Counted from the first letter of the stretch, positions 40,965-51,726 are shown. The stretch is DNA of 64,000 nucleotides from Mesorhizobium sp. M9A.F.Ca.ET.002.03.1.2 (GCF_003952365.1 NZ_CP034443.1:1295001-1359000); one strand, 5' to 3'. Notes: generated by a model not told the origin, from the letters alone. Numbers and translations: made by a program.

Positions 40965-41660
40965 CTACGCTGTCACTTTGAGCAACGGCGCGTCCTCGAT
41001 CCGGCCCGACCGCATCGAAACCTGCCTTGAGCAGCGTGCGGCGAGCGCCGGATCGTGAGTTACAAGCACCAACGTCATGCCGCGCTCGGCCGCCTTGGCG
41101 AACAAAAGATCGGCGACCTGCCGCCCCGTCGTCTGATCGAGATTGCCGGTCGGCTCGTCGGCGATCAGGATGCGCGGCGAAGGCGCCAGCGCCCGGGCGA
41201 TCGCCACACGCTGCTGTTCGCCGCCGGACAATTCGCCGGGATAATGGGTGACGCGGTCAGTCAGGCCCACCGCCTGCAGCTCGCGCGCCGCCACTCCAAA
41301 CGGATCGGCATGGCCGGCAAGTTCCAGCGGCACTGCGACATTTTCAAGCGCCGTCATGTTGGGTATGAGATGGAAGGACTGGAAGACGATGCCGATGTTT
41401 CGGCCACGAAACGATGCGACCTGGTCTTCGCTCTTGTCATTCAACAATTCGCCGGCAATTCGTACCGTACCCGAATCGACCCTTTCCAAGCCGGCAAGAA
41501 CCATCAGCAGCGTTGACTTTCCCGAGCCCGACGGCCCAACGATACCGGTTGCCTCGCCGCTCGCCATGTCGAGGCTGACGCCTTTCAGCACATGGACGGA
41601 AGACGCTCCTTCACCGAGCGTCAGCGATACGTCTTTCAGCGCGATGACGGCTTCTGTCAA
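40965..41660 (-). CDS. ABC transporter ATP-binding protein, YbbA-like
   Basis: A 231-residue ATPase with Walker [10 protein letters not shown], signature [14 protein letters not shown] and Walker [13 protein letters not shown], matching the LolD/MacB/YbbA group. The only start is a TTG at 41660 with AGGACGA as Shine-Dalgarno; an in-frame stop lies just upstream, so no ATG is available. It is immediately followed by its permease and divergent from the TesA-like esterase gene, an arrangement conserved across Proteobacteria. Confidence 0.9.
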   Translation of the reverse strand: MTEAVIALKDVSLTLGEGASSVHVLKGVSLDMASGEATGIVGPSGSGKSTLLMVLAGLERVDSGTVRIAGELLNDKSEDQVASFRGRNIGIVFQSFHLIPNMTALENVAVPLELAGHADPFGVAARELQAVGLTDRVTHYPGELSGGEQQRVAIARALAPSPRILIADEPTGNLDQTTGRQVADLLFAKAAERGMTLVLVTHDPALAARCSRQVSMRSGRIEDAPLLKVTA

Positions 41661-41746
41661 AATGAAATCGTCCTATATGGGATGAGGGGAGGCCGGAATT
41701 CGGCCTGCCGCCAACAAGATGTCCTTGGTCATATGGGGCCTGCCGC

Positions 41747-42388
41747 ATGGCTTTCAAACACACTCTTGCCGCAGCCTTCATCCTTTTTCTCGGAATTTGC
41801 GGCGCCATTTCGTCGGCGCGCGCCGAACCCTTCAAGATCGTCGGCTTCGGCGACAGCCTGATGGCGGGCTTTGGCCTCGGGCCGGACGAAGGCTTCACCC
41901 AAAAACTTGAGGCAGCACTTCGCGCCAAGGGCCACGATGTGACGGTCGCCAATGCAGGCGTTTCCGGCGATACATCGAGTGGCGGCCTGTCGCGGCTCGA
42001 CTGGTCGGTGCCGGACAGCACGCAACTCGTCATTCTCGAGCTCGGCGCCAACGACATGCTGCGTGGCGTTTCTCCCGACATCACGCGAAAGAATCTGGAC
42101 GCCATGCTGGCGAAGCTGAAGCAGCGCAAGATCGCCGTGCTGCTGGCCGGCATGCGCGCCGCACCCAATCTCGGCGCCGACTACCAGAATGGCTTTGACG
42201 CGATCTTCCCGGAACTGGCGGAAAAATACGGCGTCCCGCTCTATCCGTTCTTTCTCGACGGCGTCGCCGGCAAGCCCGCCTTGCAGCTAGATGGCCTGCA
42301 CCCGAATGCGCGGGGCGTCGACCTTATGGTCGAGCGCATCCTGCCGGCCGTCGAAAAGGCCATCACAGCAGTGCAAGACAATTCCTGA
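41747..42388 (+). CDS. TesA-like GDSL/SGNH arylesterase, periplasmic
   Basis: A 213-residue SGNH hydrolase with a signal peptide (about 1-26, ending SARA). Block I is GFGDSLMAGFGL with the nucleophile Ser, the Gly is in NAGVSGD, Asn in LGANDML, and the catalytic Asp-His pair in LDGLHPN. Members act as thioesterase, lysophospholipase or arylesterase. Divergent from the ybbA-ybbP genes, with which the family is usually linked. Confidence 0.9.
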   Translation: MAFKHTLAAAFILFLGICGAISSARAEPFKIVGFGDSLMAGFGLGPDEGFTQKLEAALRAKGHDVTVANAGVSGDTSSGGLSRLDWSVPDSTQLVILELGANDMLRGVSPDITRKNLDAMLAKLKQRKIAVLLAGMRAAPNLGADYQNGFDAIFPELAEKYGVPLYPFFLDGVAGKPALQLDGLHPNARGVDLMVERILPAVEKAITAVQDNS

Positions 42389-42410
42389 GGAAGAAGAGTT
42401 CGGTGGCAGC

Positions 42411-42512
42411 ATGCGTTCCGTCGGAGCAACGTGCAAACACCTGGACGCACAAAAATACGCATCGTGCTTTCCAATCCGAAGATCAGCGCAGGCAAATCGG
42501 TTTCTTTCGGGC
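42411..42512. repeat. Degenerate palindromic repeat before thpR
   Basis: Weak copy of the GGACGC and CGTGCTTTCC type units seen at 44041 and 50287 (GTGCAAACACCTGGACGCAC, then GCATCGTGCTTTCC). No clear full-length stem remains. The 238-bp gap holds no other recognised feature. Confidence 0.5.
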
Positions 42513-42626
42513 TGATGGGTTGGGGAGAAGATTTAGGTGGGGCTGCGACCAACAAACCACTTGCCCCGCTCGATTATCGATGATTCGCTAGGGACAAGAG
42601 TTCGATTCGAGGACAGGAGGCTTGCC

Positions 42627-43223
42627 ATGCCGCGTCTTTTTACCGCCCTCGAAATACCCCGTGACGCCGCCCTTTCGCTGTCCCTGCTCCGGGGCGGCCT
42701 GCCCGGAGCCCGCTGGATCGACGTCGAGAACTACCATCTGACGCTACGCTTCATCGGCGATGTCGAGGGCCATGTCGCCGACGAGATCGCCAACGCACTC
42801 GACCGCGTCCATCGCCCGTCCTTCTCGTTGACGCTGTCCGGCGTCGGCGCCTTCGGCCAGAAAAAACCGCATGCGGTGTGGGCCGGCGTTTCCGCCTCGC
42901 CTGATCTTTCGGCGCTGCAAAGCGAGATCGAGCGCATCTGCCAGCGCCTCGGTATCCCTGCCGACCCCCGCAAGTTCATGCCGCATGTGACGCTGGCACG
43001 CTTACGCAATTCGAGCCCGCTCGACGTCGCCCAATACCTGTCGGCACGCGGCAATTTTTCGACGCTGCCCTTCCGTGTCGGTCGCTTTGTCCTGATGTCG
43101 TCGCGCGATTCCGTGGGTGGCGGTCCCTACATCGTCGAGGAGGCCTGGCCATTATCGGGTGCCGACAGCCGCGCCTCGATCCGCATCGCCAACGCCTCCG
43201 ACGCTTCGCGGATCATGCGGTAG
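42627..43223 (+). CDS. thpR: RNA 2',3'-cyclic phosphodiesterase ThpR
   Basis: 2H-phosphoesterase (formerly LigT) that opens 2',3'-cyclic phosphates on RNA. Both HxTx motifs are present: HLTLRF (about 34-39) and HVTLAR (about 118-123). At 198 residues it is slightly longer than usual. The last 25 or so residues, after EEAWPL, are antisense to the convergent phosphatase gene and look like read-through of a lost stop codon. ATG 42627 has a GGAGG Shine-Dalgarno. Confidence 0.9.
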   Translation: MPRLFTALEIPRDAALSLSLLRGGLPGARWIDVENYHLTLRFIGDVEGHVADEIANALDRVHRPSFSLTLSGVGAFGQKKPHAVWAGVSASPDLSALQSEIERICQRLGIPADPRKFMPHVTLARLRNSSPLDVAQYLSARGNFSTLPFRVGRFVLMSSRDSVGGGPYIVEEAWPLSGADSRASIRIANASDASRIMR

Positions 43224-43645
43224 ACCGAGGCAAACGCGTCCGGCCCGTCGTGATAGGGGTCCGGCACGTCGCTCACCCTTCCGACCGCGAACTCCAGGAA
43301 CAGATGGACACGGTGGCGCATGGCGGCGGGCGCTAGCGCTTTCAGATCCCGGAGATTCGATCGGTCCATGCCTAGAATAAGGTCGAAACGGGAAAAATCG
43401 TCTGGCGTCAGCTTGCGCGCCCTCTGTCTGGAAATATCGATACCGTGCCGCTCTGCGATCGACATCGAGCGCGGGTCTGGTGCTGAGCCGGCTTCCCAGT
43501 CGCTGGTTCCGGCCGAATCGAGCAGGATATGCTGATCGAGGCCGCGCTCCGCCAGGACGGCGCGCAACACGCCCTCCGCCAATGGCGAGCGGCAAATATT
43601 GCCAAGACAGACAAAAAGAATGGATTTTATCGGCTTTGCGCTCAT
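43127..43645 (-). CDS. Low molecular weight protein tyrosine phosphatase
   Basis: A 172-residue LMW-PTP: the P-loop CLGNICRS with nucleophile C13 and R19, then the general-acid Asp in DVPDPYHDG. Targets in bacteria include exopolysaccharide kinases or heat-shock regulators; none can be named here. It converges on thpR and overlaps it by 97 bases at the 3' end, and is divergent from phhB with 52 bp between their starts. Confidence 0.92.
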   Translation of the reverse strand: MSAKPIKSILFVCLGNICRSPLAEGVLRAVLAERGLDQHILLDSAGTSDWEAGSAPDPRSMSIAERHGIDISRQRARKLTPDDFSRFDLILGMDRSNLRDLKALAPAAMRHRVHLFLEFAVGRVSDVPDPYHDGPDAFASVYRMIREASEALAMRIEARLSAPDNGQASSTM

Positions 43646-43697
43646 CGATCCGGCACTATGCTGAGGACTGCGAATCCAGATAGCACGGGAAGCGAGC

Positions 43698-43991
43698 ATG
43701 GCGAGAGAGAAACTGAGCAAGGAGGCGGCAGCTGAGGCGTTGGCCCGCCTCGACGGCTGGTCGCTGGGCAGGGATGGCGGCTCGATCACGCGCACCTTCA
43801 TCTTCAAGGATTTCTCTGAAGCCTTCGCCTTCATGACCCGCGTCGCCTTGGCGGCGGAGAAGATGGACCATCACCCAGACTGGTCGAATATCTACAAGAC
43901 GGTGAACGTGACGCTCAACACCCACGATGCCGGCGGCCTGACCGCGCTCGATTTCGAACTGGCCAAGGAGATGGATCGCTATTTCGATTAG
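43698..43991 (+). CDS. phhB: 4a-hydroxytetrahydrobiopterin dehydratase
   Basis: Pterin-4a-carbinolamine dehydratase (97 residues), which recycles pterin cofactor of aromatic hydroxylases and in some bacteria also binds a transcription factor. The active-site motif is [15 protein letters not shown]. Normal length. The start is 52 bp from the divergent phosphatase. A repeat and the DUF1232 gene follow. Confidence 0.92.
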   Translation: MAREKLSKEAAAEALARLDGWSLGRDGGSITRTFIFKDFSEAFAFMTRVALAAEKMDHHPDWSNIYKTVNVTLNTHDAGGLTALDFELAKEMDRYFD

Positions 43992-44105
43992 GGCGCGCGT
44001 CCTTTTGGACGCGCAAAGGACGCTTTGACGCTTTGAATCCATGCGTCGCGCTTTTCCGAGCCGAAGGTCAGCGGAGCAAGAAAACGGAACCGATTTTCGG
44101 GCCGA
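43992..44105. repeat. Composite palindromic repeat after phhB
   Basis: Perfect GCGCGTCC / GGACGCGC hairpin with a TTTT loop (43995-44014), then a degenerate CGCGCTTTTCCGA ... CGGAACCGATTTTCGG unit (44046-44100). Same families as at 36372 and 50287. It could stop phhB transcription. Confidence 0.7.
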
Positions 44106-44201
44106 CTCAATTGAACTCTTGCAGAGGGGCAGCGCTTTCACCACATTTTCCGCTGGCAGGCGCGTGTGGAACGATACGCACAGCCTCGTTAGGAGAACCT
44201 G

Positions 44202-44564
44202 ATGGCGCAAAAATCCGGTTTTGATTTCTTCGGCTTTGGCGACAAGCTCGGCGACGAGAGCGACGTGCGCGAGATATTCTGGAGCACGGCCAAGAAGGCT
44301 GCCAGGCAGATTCCGTTCATGGAAGAGCTGGTCGCTGCCTACTACTGTGCCATGGACAAGAACACGCCGCTGCGCGCCAAGGGCATCCTGGTGGCGGCGC
44401 TTGGCTATTTCGTGCTGCCGACGGACGTCATTCCAGACTTCGTCTTCGGACTGGGCTTTACCGACGACATCGCTGTGCTGACCGCCGCGATCACAACCGT
44501 CAAAGCCCATATTACGCCCGCGCACCGGCTCGCCGCCAAGCAGGCGCTCGCCGATAGGAGCTGA
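44202..44564 (+). CDS. DUF1232 (YkvA-like) membrane-associated protein
   Basis: A 120-residue protein with the DUF1232 core AKGILVAALGYFVLPTDVIPDF (about 58-79) followed by GFTDDIAVL. The family is of unknown function and commonly follows phhB in Rhizobiales. Start ATG 44202 has a GGAGAA Shine-Dalgarno. Confidence 0.87.
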   Translation: MAQKSGFDFFGFGDKLGDESDVREIFWSTAKKAARQIPFMEELVAAYYCAMDKNTPLRAKGILVAALGYFVLPTDVIPDFVFGLGFTDDIAVLTAAITTVKAHITPAHRLAAKQALADRS

Positions 44565-44793
44565 GGCGCAAAAGTCAAACTCTCGCCGCTTTCGTGGCCT
44601 CCAAGTCGCCAAAGGGACATTGCGATTGCCGCTTTTTGGGAGGCGGCGCGGAAATGGCGGCGGGTTCCCTGGGGTGGATGTCCTTTTCCTGAAGGAAATT
44701 CACCGTTTGGTAACCCAGATTAAATCAAAATGAAGCGACGGGCAGGACGCCGAGCCGGCCTGCCTCCGCACCATTTGGAATACAGGAAAAGCG
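44565..44793. other. Intergenic region without a recognised gene
   Basis: 229 bp between DUF1232 and the IalB-like gene. The AT-rich tract near 44706-44730 (TTGGTAACCCAGATTAAATC) is the probable promoter area of the latter. No hairpin or ORF of note. Confidence 0.5.
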
Positions 44794-45297
44794 ATGCGCG
44801 GATTGATTGCTACAATTTCGAGCCTGGTCCTGGTGGCCATGACAGCGCCTGCACTGGCGCAGTCGGCAACCAAGATCGGCCAGCATAATGCCTGGGGCAC
44901 CTACAGCTACCAGGCGTCGGCCGGCAAGGTTTGCTATGTGCTGACCGTGCCGACCGACAAGCAGCCGCCAACGCTTGACCACGGCGACATGTTCTTCTTC
45001 GTCAGCCAGCGGCCGGGACAGCAGGTGTCTTACGAGCCGCAATTCATCGCCGGCTACAATTTCCAGGAAGGTTCCAAGGCCACCGTCACCATCGACGGCA
45101 AGAGCTTTTCGATGTTCACGCGCGGCAAGTCGGCCTGGGTCGAGAACGCCGCCGAGGAGCCGGTGCTGATCGCCGCGATGAAATCCGGCAGCGACATGAA
45201 GGTGCAGGCGAAATCCGGCCGCGGCAACACCACCACCTATGTCTTTTCGCTGAAGGGCATTTCGGCGGCGCTGTCGTCCATCGCCAAGTGCAACTAG
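44794..45297 (+). CDS. Invasion-associated locus B (IalB) family protein
   Basis: A 167-residue periplasmic protein with a signal peptide (about 1-22, ending ALAQ). The IalB pattern is WGTYSYQASAGKVCYVL, then FFFVSQRPGQ, and a C-terminal Cys (KCN), which may pair with the first Cys. In Bartonella IalB helps erythrocyte invasion; in free-living rhizobia the role is unknown. Monocistronic with a good terminator. Confidence 0.88.
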   Translation: MRGLIATISSLVLVAMTAPALAQSATKIGQHNAWGTYSYQASAGKVCYVLTVPTDKQPPTLDHGDMFFFVSQRPGQQVSYEPQFIAGYNFQEGSKATVTIDGKSFSMFTRGKSAWVENAAEEPVLIAAMKSGSDMKVQAKSGRGNTTTYVFSLKGISAALSSIAKCN

Positions 45298-45330
45298 AGC
45301 ATGCCGCCTAGCCCAAACAGAGTTTGAATG

Positions 45331-45362
45331 AAAAGCCGGGTCGCAAGCCCGGCTTTTTTTTA
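45331..45362 (+). terminator. Intrinsic terminator of the IalB-like gene
   Basis: Stem AAAAGCCGGG / CCCGGCTTTT with a 7-base loop and a run of T on the plus strand, 34 bp after the stop codon. Confidence 0.9.
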
Positions 45363-45530
45363 CTGTTCCGCTTACTCCTGCACGGATGTCTGCGCCGTTT
45401 CCGCCCACCGCTTCTGGTTGCGTGCCGACCTCGTCACCGCATGACTCCGCCGTCAACCTGTGCTATGCGCCGCGCTTCATTTCCAGCACGATGCTGAAAT
45501 CGGCCGCAAACCACTTATATTGGCCCAACA

Positions 45531-46766
45531 ATGACCCTGTCGTTCGATCTCACCGCCGAAGGCGCCCGTGACCCGTTGCGCGCCCGCGCCACGCCGCCTG
45601 AAAAGCCGTCGCTGATCGGCTTGACGCGCGTCGAGCTTGGCGCTGCCCTCGTTGCATCAGGCATCGTGCCGGAGCGCCAGGCCAAGATGCGCGCCCAGCA
45701 GCTCTGGCATTGGATGTATGTGCGCGGCGTCTCCGACTTCGCCGGCATGCTCAACATCTCCAAAGATTTGCGCACCGAGCTGGATAAGCATTTCACCGTC
45801 GCTAGACCCGAGATCGTCGAGGAGCAGATTTCCTCCGACGGCACGCGCAAATGGCTTTTCCGCTTTCCGCCGCGCGGCGCCGGCCGGCCGGTTGAGATCG
45901 AGACCGTCTACATTCCCGAAGAAGGACGCGGCACGCTCTGCATCTCCTCGCAGGTCGGCTGCACACTGACCTGCTCCTTCTGCCATACCGGCACGCAGAA
46001 GCTGGTGCGCAACCTGACGTCAGAGGAAATCCTCGCCCAGCTTTTGACCGCCCGCGACCGGCTCGGCGATTTCCCTAACCGCGACACGCCAGACGGCGCC
46101 ATCGTGCCGGCCGAGGGCCGGAAAGTGTCCAACATCGTCATGATGGGCATGGGCGAGCCGCTCTACAATTTCGAAGCGGTGAAGAAGGCGCTGCTGATCG
46201 CGTCCGACGGCGACGGGCTTTCCCTATCGAAAAGGCGCATCACGCTGTCGACCTCCGGCGTCGTGCCGGAGATCTTCCGCACCGGCGAGGAGATCGGCGT
46301 CATGCTGGCGATCTCGCTGCACGCCACCAATGACGATCTGCGTGACCTGCTGGTGCCGATCAACAAGAAGTACCCATTGAAGGAGTTGATCGCCGCCTGC
46401 CGCGCCTATCCCGGCCTGTCGAACGCCAAGCGCATCACCTTCGAATATGTGATGCTGAAGGACGTCAACGATTCGCTCGAGGACGCCAAGGGCCTGATCA
46501 AGCTGCTCAAGGGCATTCCGGCCAAGATCAATCTGATCCCGTTCAACCCGTGGCCGGGGACCAACTACCAGTGCTCGGACTGGGAGACGATCGAGAAATT
46601 CGCCGACTATATCAACAATGCCGGCTATGCCTCGCCGATCCGCACGCCGCGCGGCCGTGATATCCTGGCTGCCTGCGGCCAGCTCAAGTCGGAGTCGGAG
46701 CGCATGCGCAAGGCCGACCGGCTGGCGCTGGAAGCTATGATGATCGCGGGGCACGGCGAGGCGTGA
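45531..46766 (+). CDS. rlmN: 23S rRNA (adenine2503-C2)/tRNA (adenine37-C2)-methyltransferase RlmN
   Basis: Radical-SAM dual-specificity methyltransferase. The 411 residues contain C144-x3-C148-x2-C151 (GCTLTCSFC) that binds the [4Fe-4S] cluster, the SAM segment [10 protein letters not shown] and the terminal catalytic Cys in DILAACGQL. Length is normal for alphaproteobacteria, which have a longer N-terminus than E. coli. Its TGA overlaps the GTG start of the next gene. Confidence 0.95.
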   Translation: MTLSFDLTAEGARDPLRARATPPEKPSLIGLTRVELGAALVASGIVPERQAKMRAQQLWHWMYVRGVSDFAGMLNISKDLRTELDKHFTVARPEIVEEQISSDGTRKWLFRFPPRGAGRPVEIETVYIPEEGRGTLCISSQVGCTLTCSFCHTGTQKLVRNLTSEEILAQLLTARDRLGDFPNRDTPDGAIVPAEGRKVSNIVMMGMGEPLYNFEAVKKALLIASDGDGLSLSKRRITLSTSGVVPEIFRTGEEIGVMLAISLHATNDDLRDLLVPINKKYPLKELIAACRAYPGLSNAKRITFEYVMLKDVNDSLEDAKGLIKLLKGIPAKINLIPFNPWPGTNYQCSDWETIEKFADYINNAGYASPIRTPRGRDILAACGQLKSESERMRKADRLALEAMMIAGHGEA

Positions 46767-47212
46767 ACCGACTCGTTGCCTATCTCATCCGCTTCGCCGT
46801 CATCCTGATCGGCTATAGCGTCGCCTCGCTGGCGGCCAGCGCTTTCCTCAACATCATGTTCCTGGCGTCGCTAGGCTACACGCCGGAGCACGCGCACCCT
46901 ACGGCGACTGCTTCGCTGTATTTTTCGGTTCCATTCGTCGCGCTGTTCGTCGCCTATTTCGCCTTCATGCCGGCAGCGATCGTCATCCTCGTCTCCGAAA
47001 TCCTCGGCCGGCGCGACTGGCTGTTCTACGCGCTGGCGGGCGCGGCGGTCGCGGTGGTTTTCCTCGGCTTCGCCTATCAGACGACCGATGCCAATTTCGA
47101 GGTCACCGACCCCCGCGCCGTTGCCGCCGTAATCGGTTGCGGCATGATCGGCGGAATTTTTTACTGGCTGAGCGCCGGACGCTGGGCCGGAACCTGGCGG
47201 CAGATCGGCTAA
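46763..47212 (+). CDS. Four-helix membrane protein of unknown function
   Basis: A 149-residue integral membrane protein with four predicted helices (about 5-34, 51-78, 86-105, 121-140). The GTG start overlaps the rlmN TGA by 4 bases, so it is translationally coupled. No family identified beyond recall that small membrane proteins follow rlmN in Rhizobiales. It converges on the LysE gene with 3 bp between stops. Confidence 0.78.
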   Translation: MNRLVAYLIRFAVILIGYSVASLAASAFLNIMFLASLGYTPEHAHPTATASLYFSVPFVALFVAYFAFMPAAIVILVSEILGRRDWLFYALAGAAVAVVFLGFAYQTTDANFEVTDPRAVAAVIGCGMIGGIFYWLSAGRWAGTWRQIG

Positions 47213-47215
47213 GCC

Positions 47216-47860
47216 CTACTTCGCCTGAGCCGTCAGGATCTTGAGCGCGAAGGCCGAGAACACGCCAGCGAACAGATAGTCGACGACGCGCGTGACGCGC
47301 GGGCTGGCCTTCATCGCCGCCGAGAATTTTTCCGCCGCCAGCACCATCGGCGCCGTTACCGGGATCGACAGCACGACGAACATCGCGCCGAGAAAGAACA
47401 GCTTTCCGGGCGCGTTCGGGTCGTGCGCCGAGACGAACTGCGGCAGGAAGGTCATGAAGAACAGGATGATCTTCGGATTGAGCAGATTGACGCCGAGCCC
47501 CGCCGCCCAGCTGCGAAACAGCGAGATCTTCCGCGGCCCGGTCTTCTTCTCCGGTGAAAAGGCCGATCCCCTGGTGATCGCTTGCCATGCCAGGAAGACG
47601 AGGTAGGCGGCGCCGAAAATCTTCAGGACAAAAAAGGCCGCCGGCGAGGCGACGATCAGCGCCGAGATGCCGACCACCACCAGTGTGGTGTGGATCAGCG
47701 TGCCGCACAGAGCGCCGGCCATCGAGGCAAAGCCGGTGGCGCGGCCATGGCTCAGCGTGCGCGACACGAACAGCGTCATGTCAGGCCCCGGCGTGATCGC
47801 CAGGATCACGGTGGCGATGGCGAACTGGATCAGCGTGGTGGTATCGGGAATGAAGGACAT
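47216..47860 (-). CDS. LysE/RhtB family translocator
   Basis: A 214-residue exporter with six transmembrane segments and the family motif AITPGPDMTLFVSRTLSHGRATGF. It exports amino acids or related compounds; the substrate is not predictable. ATG 47860 starts MSFIPDTT and is preferred over the upstream ATG at 47872. The conserved GLGVNLLNPKIILFF is present. Confidence 0.88.
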   Translation of the reverse strand: MSFIPDTTTLIQFAIATVILAITPGPDMTLFVSRTLSHGRATGFASMAGALCGTLIHTTLVVVGISALIVASPAAFFVLKIFGAAYLVFLAWQAITRGSAFSPEKKTGPRKISLFRSWAAGLGVNLLNPKIILFFMTFLPQFVSAHDPNAPGKLFFLGAMFVVLSIPVTAPMVLAAEKFSAAMKASPRVTRVVDYLFAGVFSAFALKILTAQAK

Positions 47861-48050
47861 GGGCGGCCCCAAGGAGGCGTAAGACAGCGCAGCCTATAGC
47901 GCAAGCACGGTGCCTGTGCCAGCGACTGGCTCGCGCAATAACTGATCCAGTGTGCCTGTCGTACCCTTCGTCTCTTGCGCAGTCCGGAAACGCCGTGATA
48001 CCTCGCCCGGCGAGAACCCCTGTCGCGGAACCGTCAAGATGTCCCCCAGC

Positions 48051-49274
<1,224 letters not shown>

Positions 49275-49338
49275 TATCCGAACAGCGGGGGGCCGACCCC
49301 CATCAACGCTGAAACGGCTCAGGAAACCCGGCCGAGAG

Positions 49339-49385
49339 ATGAACTGACCCCGAAGGTTGTGTCTAACCTTCGGGGGTCAGTTCAT
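49339..49385. mobile_element. Paired IS3-type terminal repeats or MITE-like remnant
   Basis: A 47-bp inverted repeat, arms ATGAACTGACCCCGAAGGTT and its complement (one extra G on the right) with a 6-base loop. The right arm read outward starts TGAACTGACCCCCGAAG and runs to GTTAGACA, like the ends of IS3-family elements as I remember them. There is no transposase. It may act as an argG terminator. Confidence 0.5.
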
Positions 49386-49420
49386 CGGGACCGGGGCTTT
49401 GCATTGATTAGAGATTTCTA

Positions 49421-50215
49421 TCAGTCGGCATCGATCGCCGTGGCCATGCGGGCGATGGCCTGCTGGTAGACGCTCGCGGAATTCCAGCCGGCAATTGCGC
49501 CCATATTCGCCTCATAACTCGCGCCGGCCCGCCAGCCATGGCCCTTGAGGAAGTTGGCAGTGGAAGCCAATGCCGTGCTCTTGTCGCGCAGATTTCTGTT
49601 GCCGACCCCATACTTCAGAACATTTCCCGGCAGGAACTGCGTGTGGCCAATCTCGCCATGCATGGCGCCGACCGACGAGGCGCTCAACGCTCCGCGATCA
49701 ACCAGCTTCAGGGCCGCAACGCCATGCGGGTAAAAGAACTCCGGGCGGCGGCAATCATAGGTAAGGGTTAAAATGGCGGAGACCGTATTCTGTTTGCCCA
49801 AGTAGGAACCGAAGCCAGTCTCCATACCCCAGATGGCGAGCAACACACCCGGCGGCACGCCGTAGGTCCGTTCGATCTTGTCGAACAGCGCCGCGTTCGA
49901 CTTCCTCAGCGAACGGCCCTTGGAAATGATCGCGGAAGCGCCACGGCGCTTCATGAAAGCGTCCACCGAGCCACTGAAAGCCTTATGGATAGCGCGGTCG
50001 GCGGAGATCGTCTTCGTTGCGTAGCGCGCGTTCGCCAGAGCGGCTAGACCCTTCGAGCCCACACCGTTGGCCTTCGCCTCTGCGGCGAACTCAGCCTTCC
50101 ACGCTTCGAAACCCGCACCGGTGTTGCCGCACTGGGCGGCCTGTGCGCCTGTCGCCGCCGCAAGCATCATCGATGCCGCCGCCGCGAAAATCTTTCCCTT
50201 GGCAAGAAATGCCAT
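49421..50215 (-). CDS. Lytic murein transglycosylase, MltB/GH103-like
   Basis: A 264-residue periplasmic enzyme with a signal peptide (about 1-26, ending AQA). The catalytic Glu is in IWGMETGFGSYLG, followed by LTYDCRRPEFF, GEIGHTQFLPGNVLKYG and NFLKGHGWRAG, as in SltB/MltB domains. It ends soon after the catalytic domain, without the C-terminal peptidoglycan-binding domain found in many relatives. It cleaves glycan strands to 1,6-anhydro muropeptides. Confidence 0.9.
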   Translation of the reverse strand: MAFLAKGKIFAAAASMMLAAATGAQAAQCGNTGAGFEAWKAEFAAEAKANGVGSKGLAALANARYATKTISADRAIHKAFSGSVDAFMKRRGASAIISKGRSLRKSNAALFDKIERTYGVPPGVLLAIWGMETGFGSYLGKQNTVSAILTLTYDCRRPEFFYPHGVAALKLVDRGALSASSVGAMHGEIGHTQFLPGNVLKYGVGNRNLRDKSTALASTANFLKGHGWRAGASYEANMGAIAGWNSASVYQQAIARMATAIDAD

Positions 50216-50286
50216 GTTGCTCTCCTGGTTGCCTCAATCACGTCCCAAATACGAATTTGCCAGCGAAACGCCCGCTTGTCACCGTT

Positions 50287-50388
50287 GGAGCGACCTGCGT
50301 CCGCTTGGACGCAGGTCGCTCCCAGGGTTAGAACCTGCGCATCGTGCTTTCCGAAAATCGGAACCGATTTTCGAGCCGACGCGCTAAG
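50287..50388. repeat. Composite palindromic intergenic repeat
   Basis: Perfect 16-bp stem GGAGCGACCTGCGTCC / GGACGCAGGTCGCTCC with loop GCTT (50287-50322), then a GCGCATCGTGCTTTCCGAAAATCGG unit that pairs with CCGATTTTCG (50336-50388). It lies in the 263-bp gap between divergent mltB-like and flavoprotein genes, and may influence both leaders. Confidence 0.78.
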
Positions 50389-50478
50389 AAGTCGTTTACG
50401 CGTTCCCACAGCAGCGCTGGCGAATGCCGGAGAACTTGCTTACGATCAAGTAATTATTGTGGCGGGGCCAGAATATTC

Positions 50479-51726
50479 ATGGAAGACGTTGATGTCGTGG
50501 TCATTGGCGCCGGCTCGGCGGGACTTTCCGCCGCCAAGACCCTGCGCGCAGCCGGCGTTTCCTTCAAGCTGTTCGAAGCGATGAGCCGCATTGGCGGCCG
50601 CGCCTGGACCAGCGATCGGCATTTCGGCGTTCCTTTCGACATCGGCTGCGCCTGGCTGCACGCGGCCGACCGCAATCCCTACTTTCCCGAGGCGCAAGCC
50701 GCCCGCTGGACGCTGCACCATCACGACATGAATGTCGACCATCTCTATTATCGCAACCGAAAGGCGAGCGAGGACGAAGAGGCCGCGATGAAGGTGGCCG
50801 ATATCAGGCTGTTCGAAATGCTGGCCGCGCATGAGGTGAAGGATGGTGACGACGACCGCCTTTCGGTGTTGCTCGCCAGAGGCCATGCACCGCGCGCCGC
50901 CGCCACCTTCGCCGGGCCGATGGATTTCGGTGCCGACGAGGACGAGATATCGATCCGCGATTTTCAGGCCGCCGCCGATCTCGACCCGAACTATTTCACC
51001 AAGGAGGGATTTGGCGCCTTGGTCGCCCGTTTCGGTGCCGACGTGCCGGTCGAGCTGTCGACACCGGTGCGGAAAATCCTCTGGGACGTGCCTGGCGTCG
51101 CCTGCGTAACCGATCGTGGCACCATTCGCGCCAAGGCAGCCATCGTCACCGCTTCGCCGGCGGTGCTCGCTTTCGAGGAGATCGAATTCTCGCCGGCGCT
51201 GCCCGACGCGCATTTCGCTGCCTTCTTCGACCTGCCGATGGGCATGCTGACCAAGCTGCCGGTCGAAATCAGGGGCACAAGGCTGGGGCTTGAGCCATTC
51301 GACGACCTGCTGATCGAGCGGCTGGCCAGGCACGACATCTACTTTCTTTGCTTTCCCTTCGATCTCGACCTGATGGTCGGTTTCGTCGGCGGCGATTTCG
51401 CCTGGGAGATGTCGGCGGCAGGCGAGGCGGCAGGCATCGACTTCGTCGTCGACCGGCTATGCAGCATCTTCGGCGGCGACATTCGAAAACATGTCGGACG
51501 CGCCATGATGACCAATTGGGGCGGCGAGCGGTTCGTGCGCGGCGCCTATGCGGCGGCCCGCCCCGGCCGTTCGGGCGCGCGCGCCGCGCTGATGCAGCCG
51601 GTGGCGGAAAAGATCTTCTTCGCCGGGGAGCATCTGGCCGGTCCGCTGATGCAGACCTGCGGCGGCGCCAGGCTGTCGGGCGAGGCGGTGGCGAGGACGG
51701 TCGCCGCCCAGCTTGCGGCAAAATAG
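50479..51726 (+). CDS. FAD-dependent amine oxidase-like flavoprotein
   Basis: A 415-residue flavoprotein with the dinucleotide motif VIGAGSAGLSAA and FEAMSRIGGRAWT (Rossmann and GG doublet), and a C-terminal FFAGEHLAG...QTCGGARLSG segment that contacts FAD. It resembles plant/bacterial monoamine or polyamine oxidases. The substrate is unknown. The start codon precedes MEDVDVVVIG; the frame is open from 50344, but that part is repeat-derived. Confidence 0.88.
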   Translation: MEDVDVVVIGAGSAGLSAAKTLRAAGVSFKLFEAMSRIGGRAWTSDRHFGVPFDIGCAWLHAADRNPYFPEAQAARWTLHHHDMNVDHLYYRNRKASEDEEAAMKVADIRLFEMLAAHEVKDGDDDRLSVLLARGHAPRAAATFAGPMDFGADEDEISIRDFQAAADLDPNYFTKEGFGALVARFGADVPVELSTPVRKILWDVPGVACVTDRGTIRAKAAIVTASPAVLAFEEIEFSPALPDAHFAAFFDLPMGMLTKLPVEIRGTRLGLEPFDDLLIERLARHDIYFLCFPFDLDLMVGFVGGDFAWEMSAAGEAAGIDFVVDRLCSIFGGDIRKHVGRAMMTNWGGERFVRGAYAAARPGRSGARAALMQPVAEKIFFAGEHLAGPLMQTCGGARLSGEAVARTVAAQLAAK

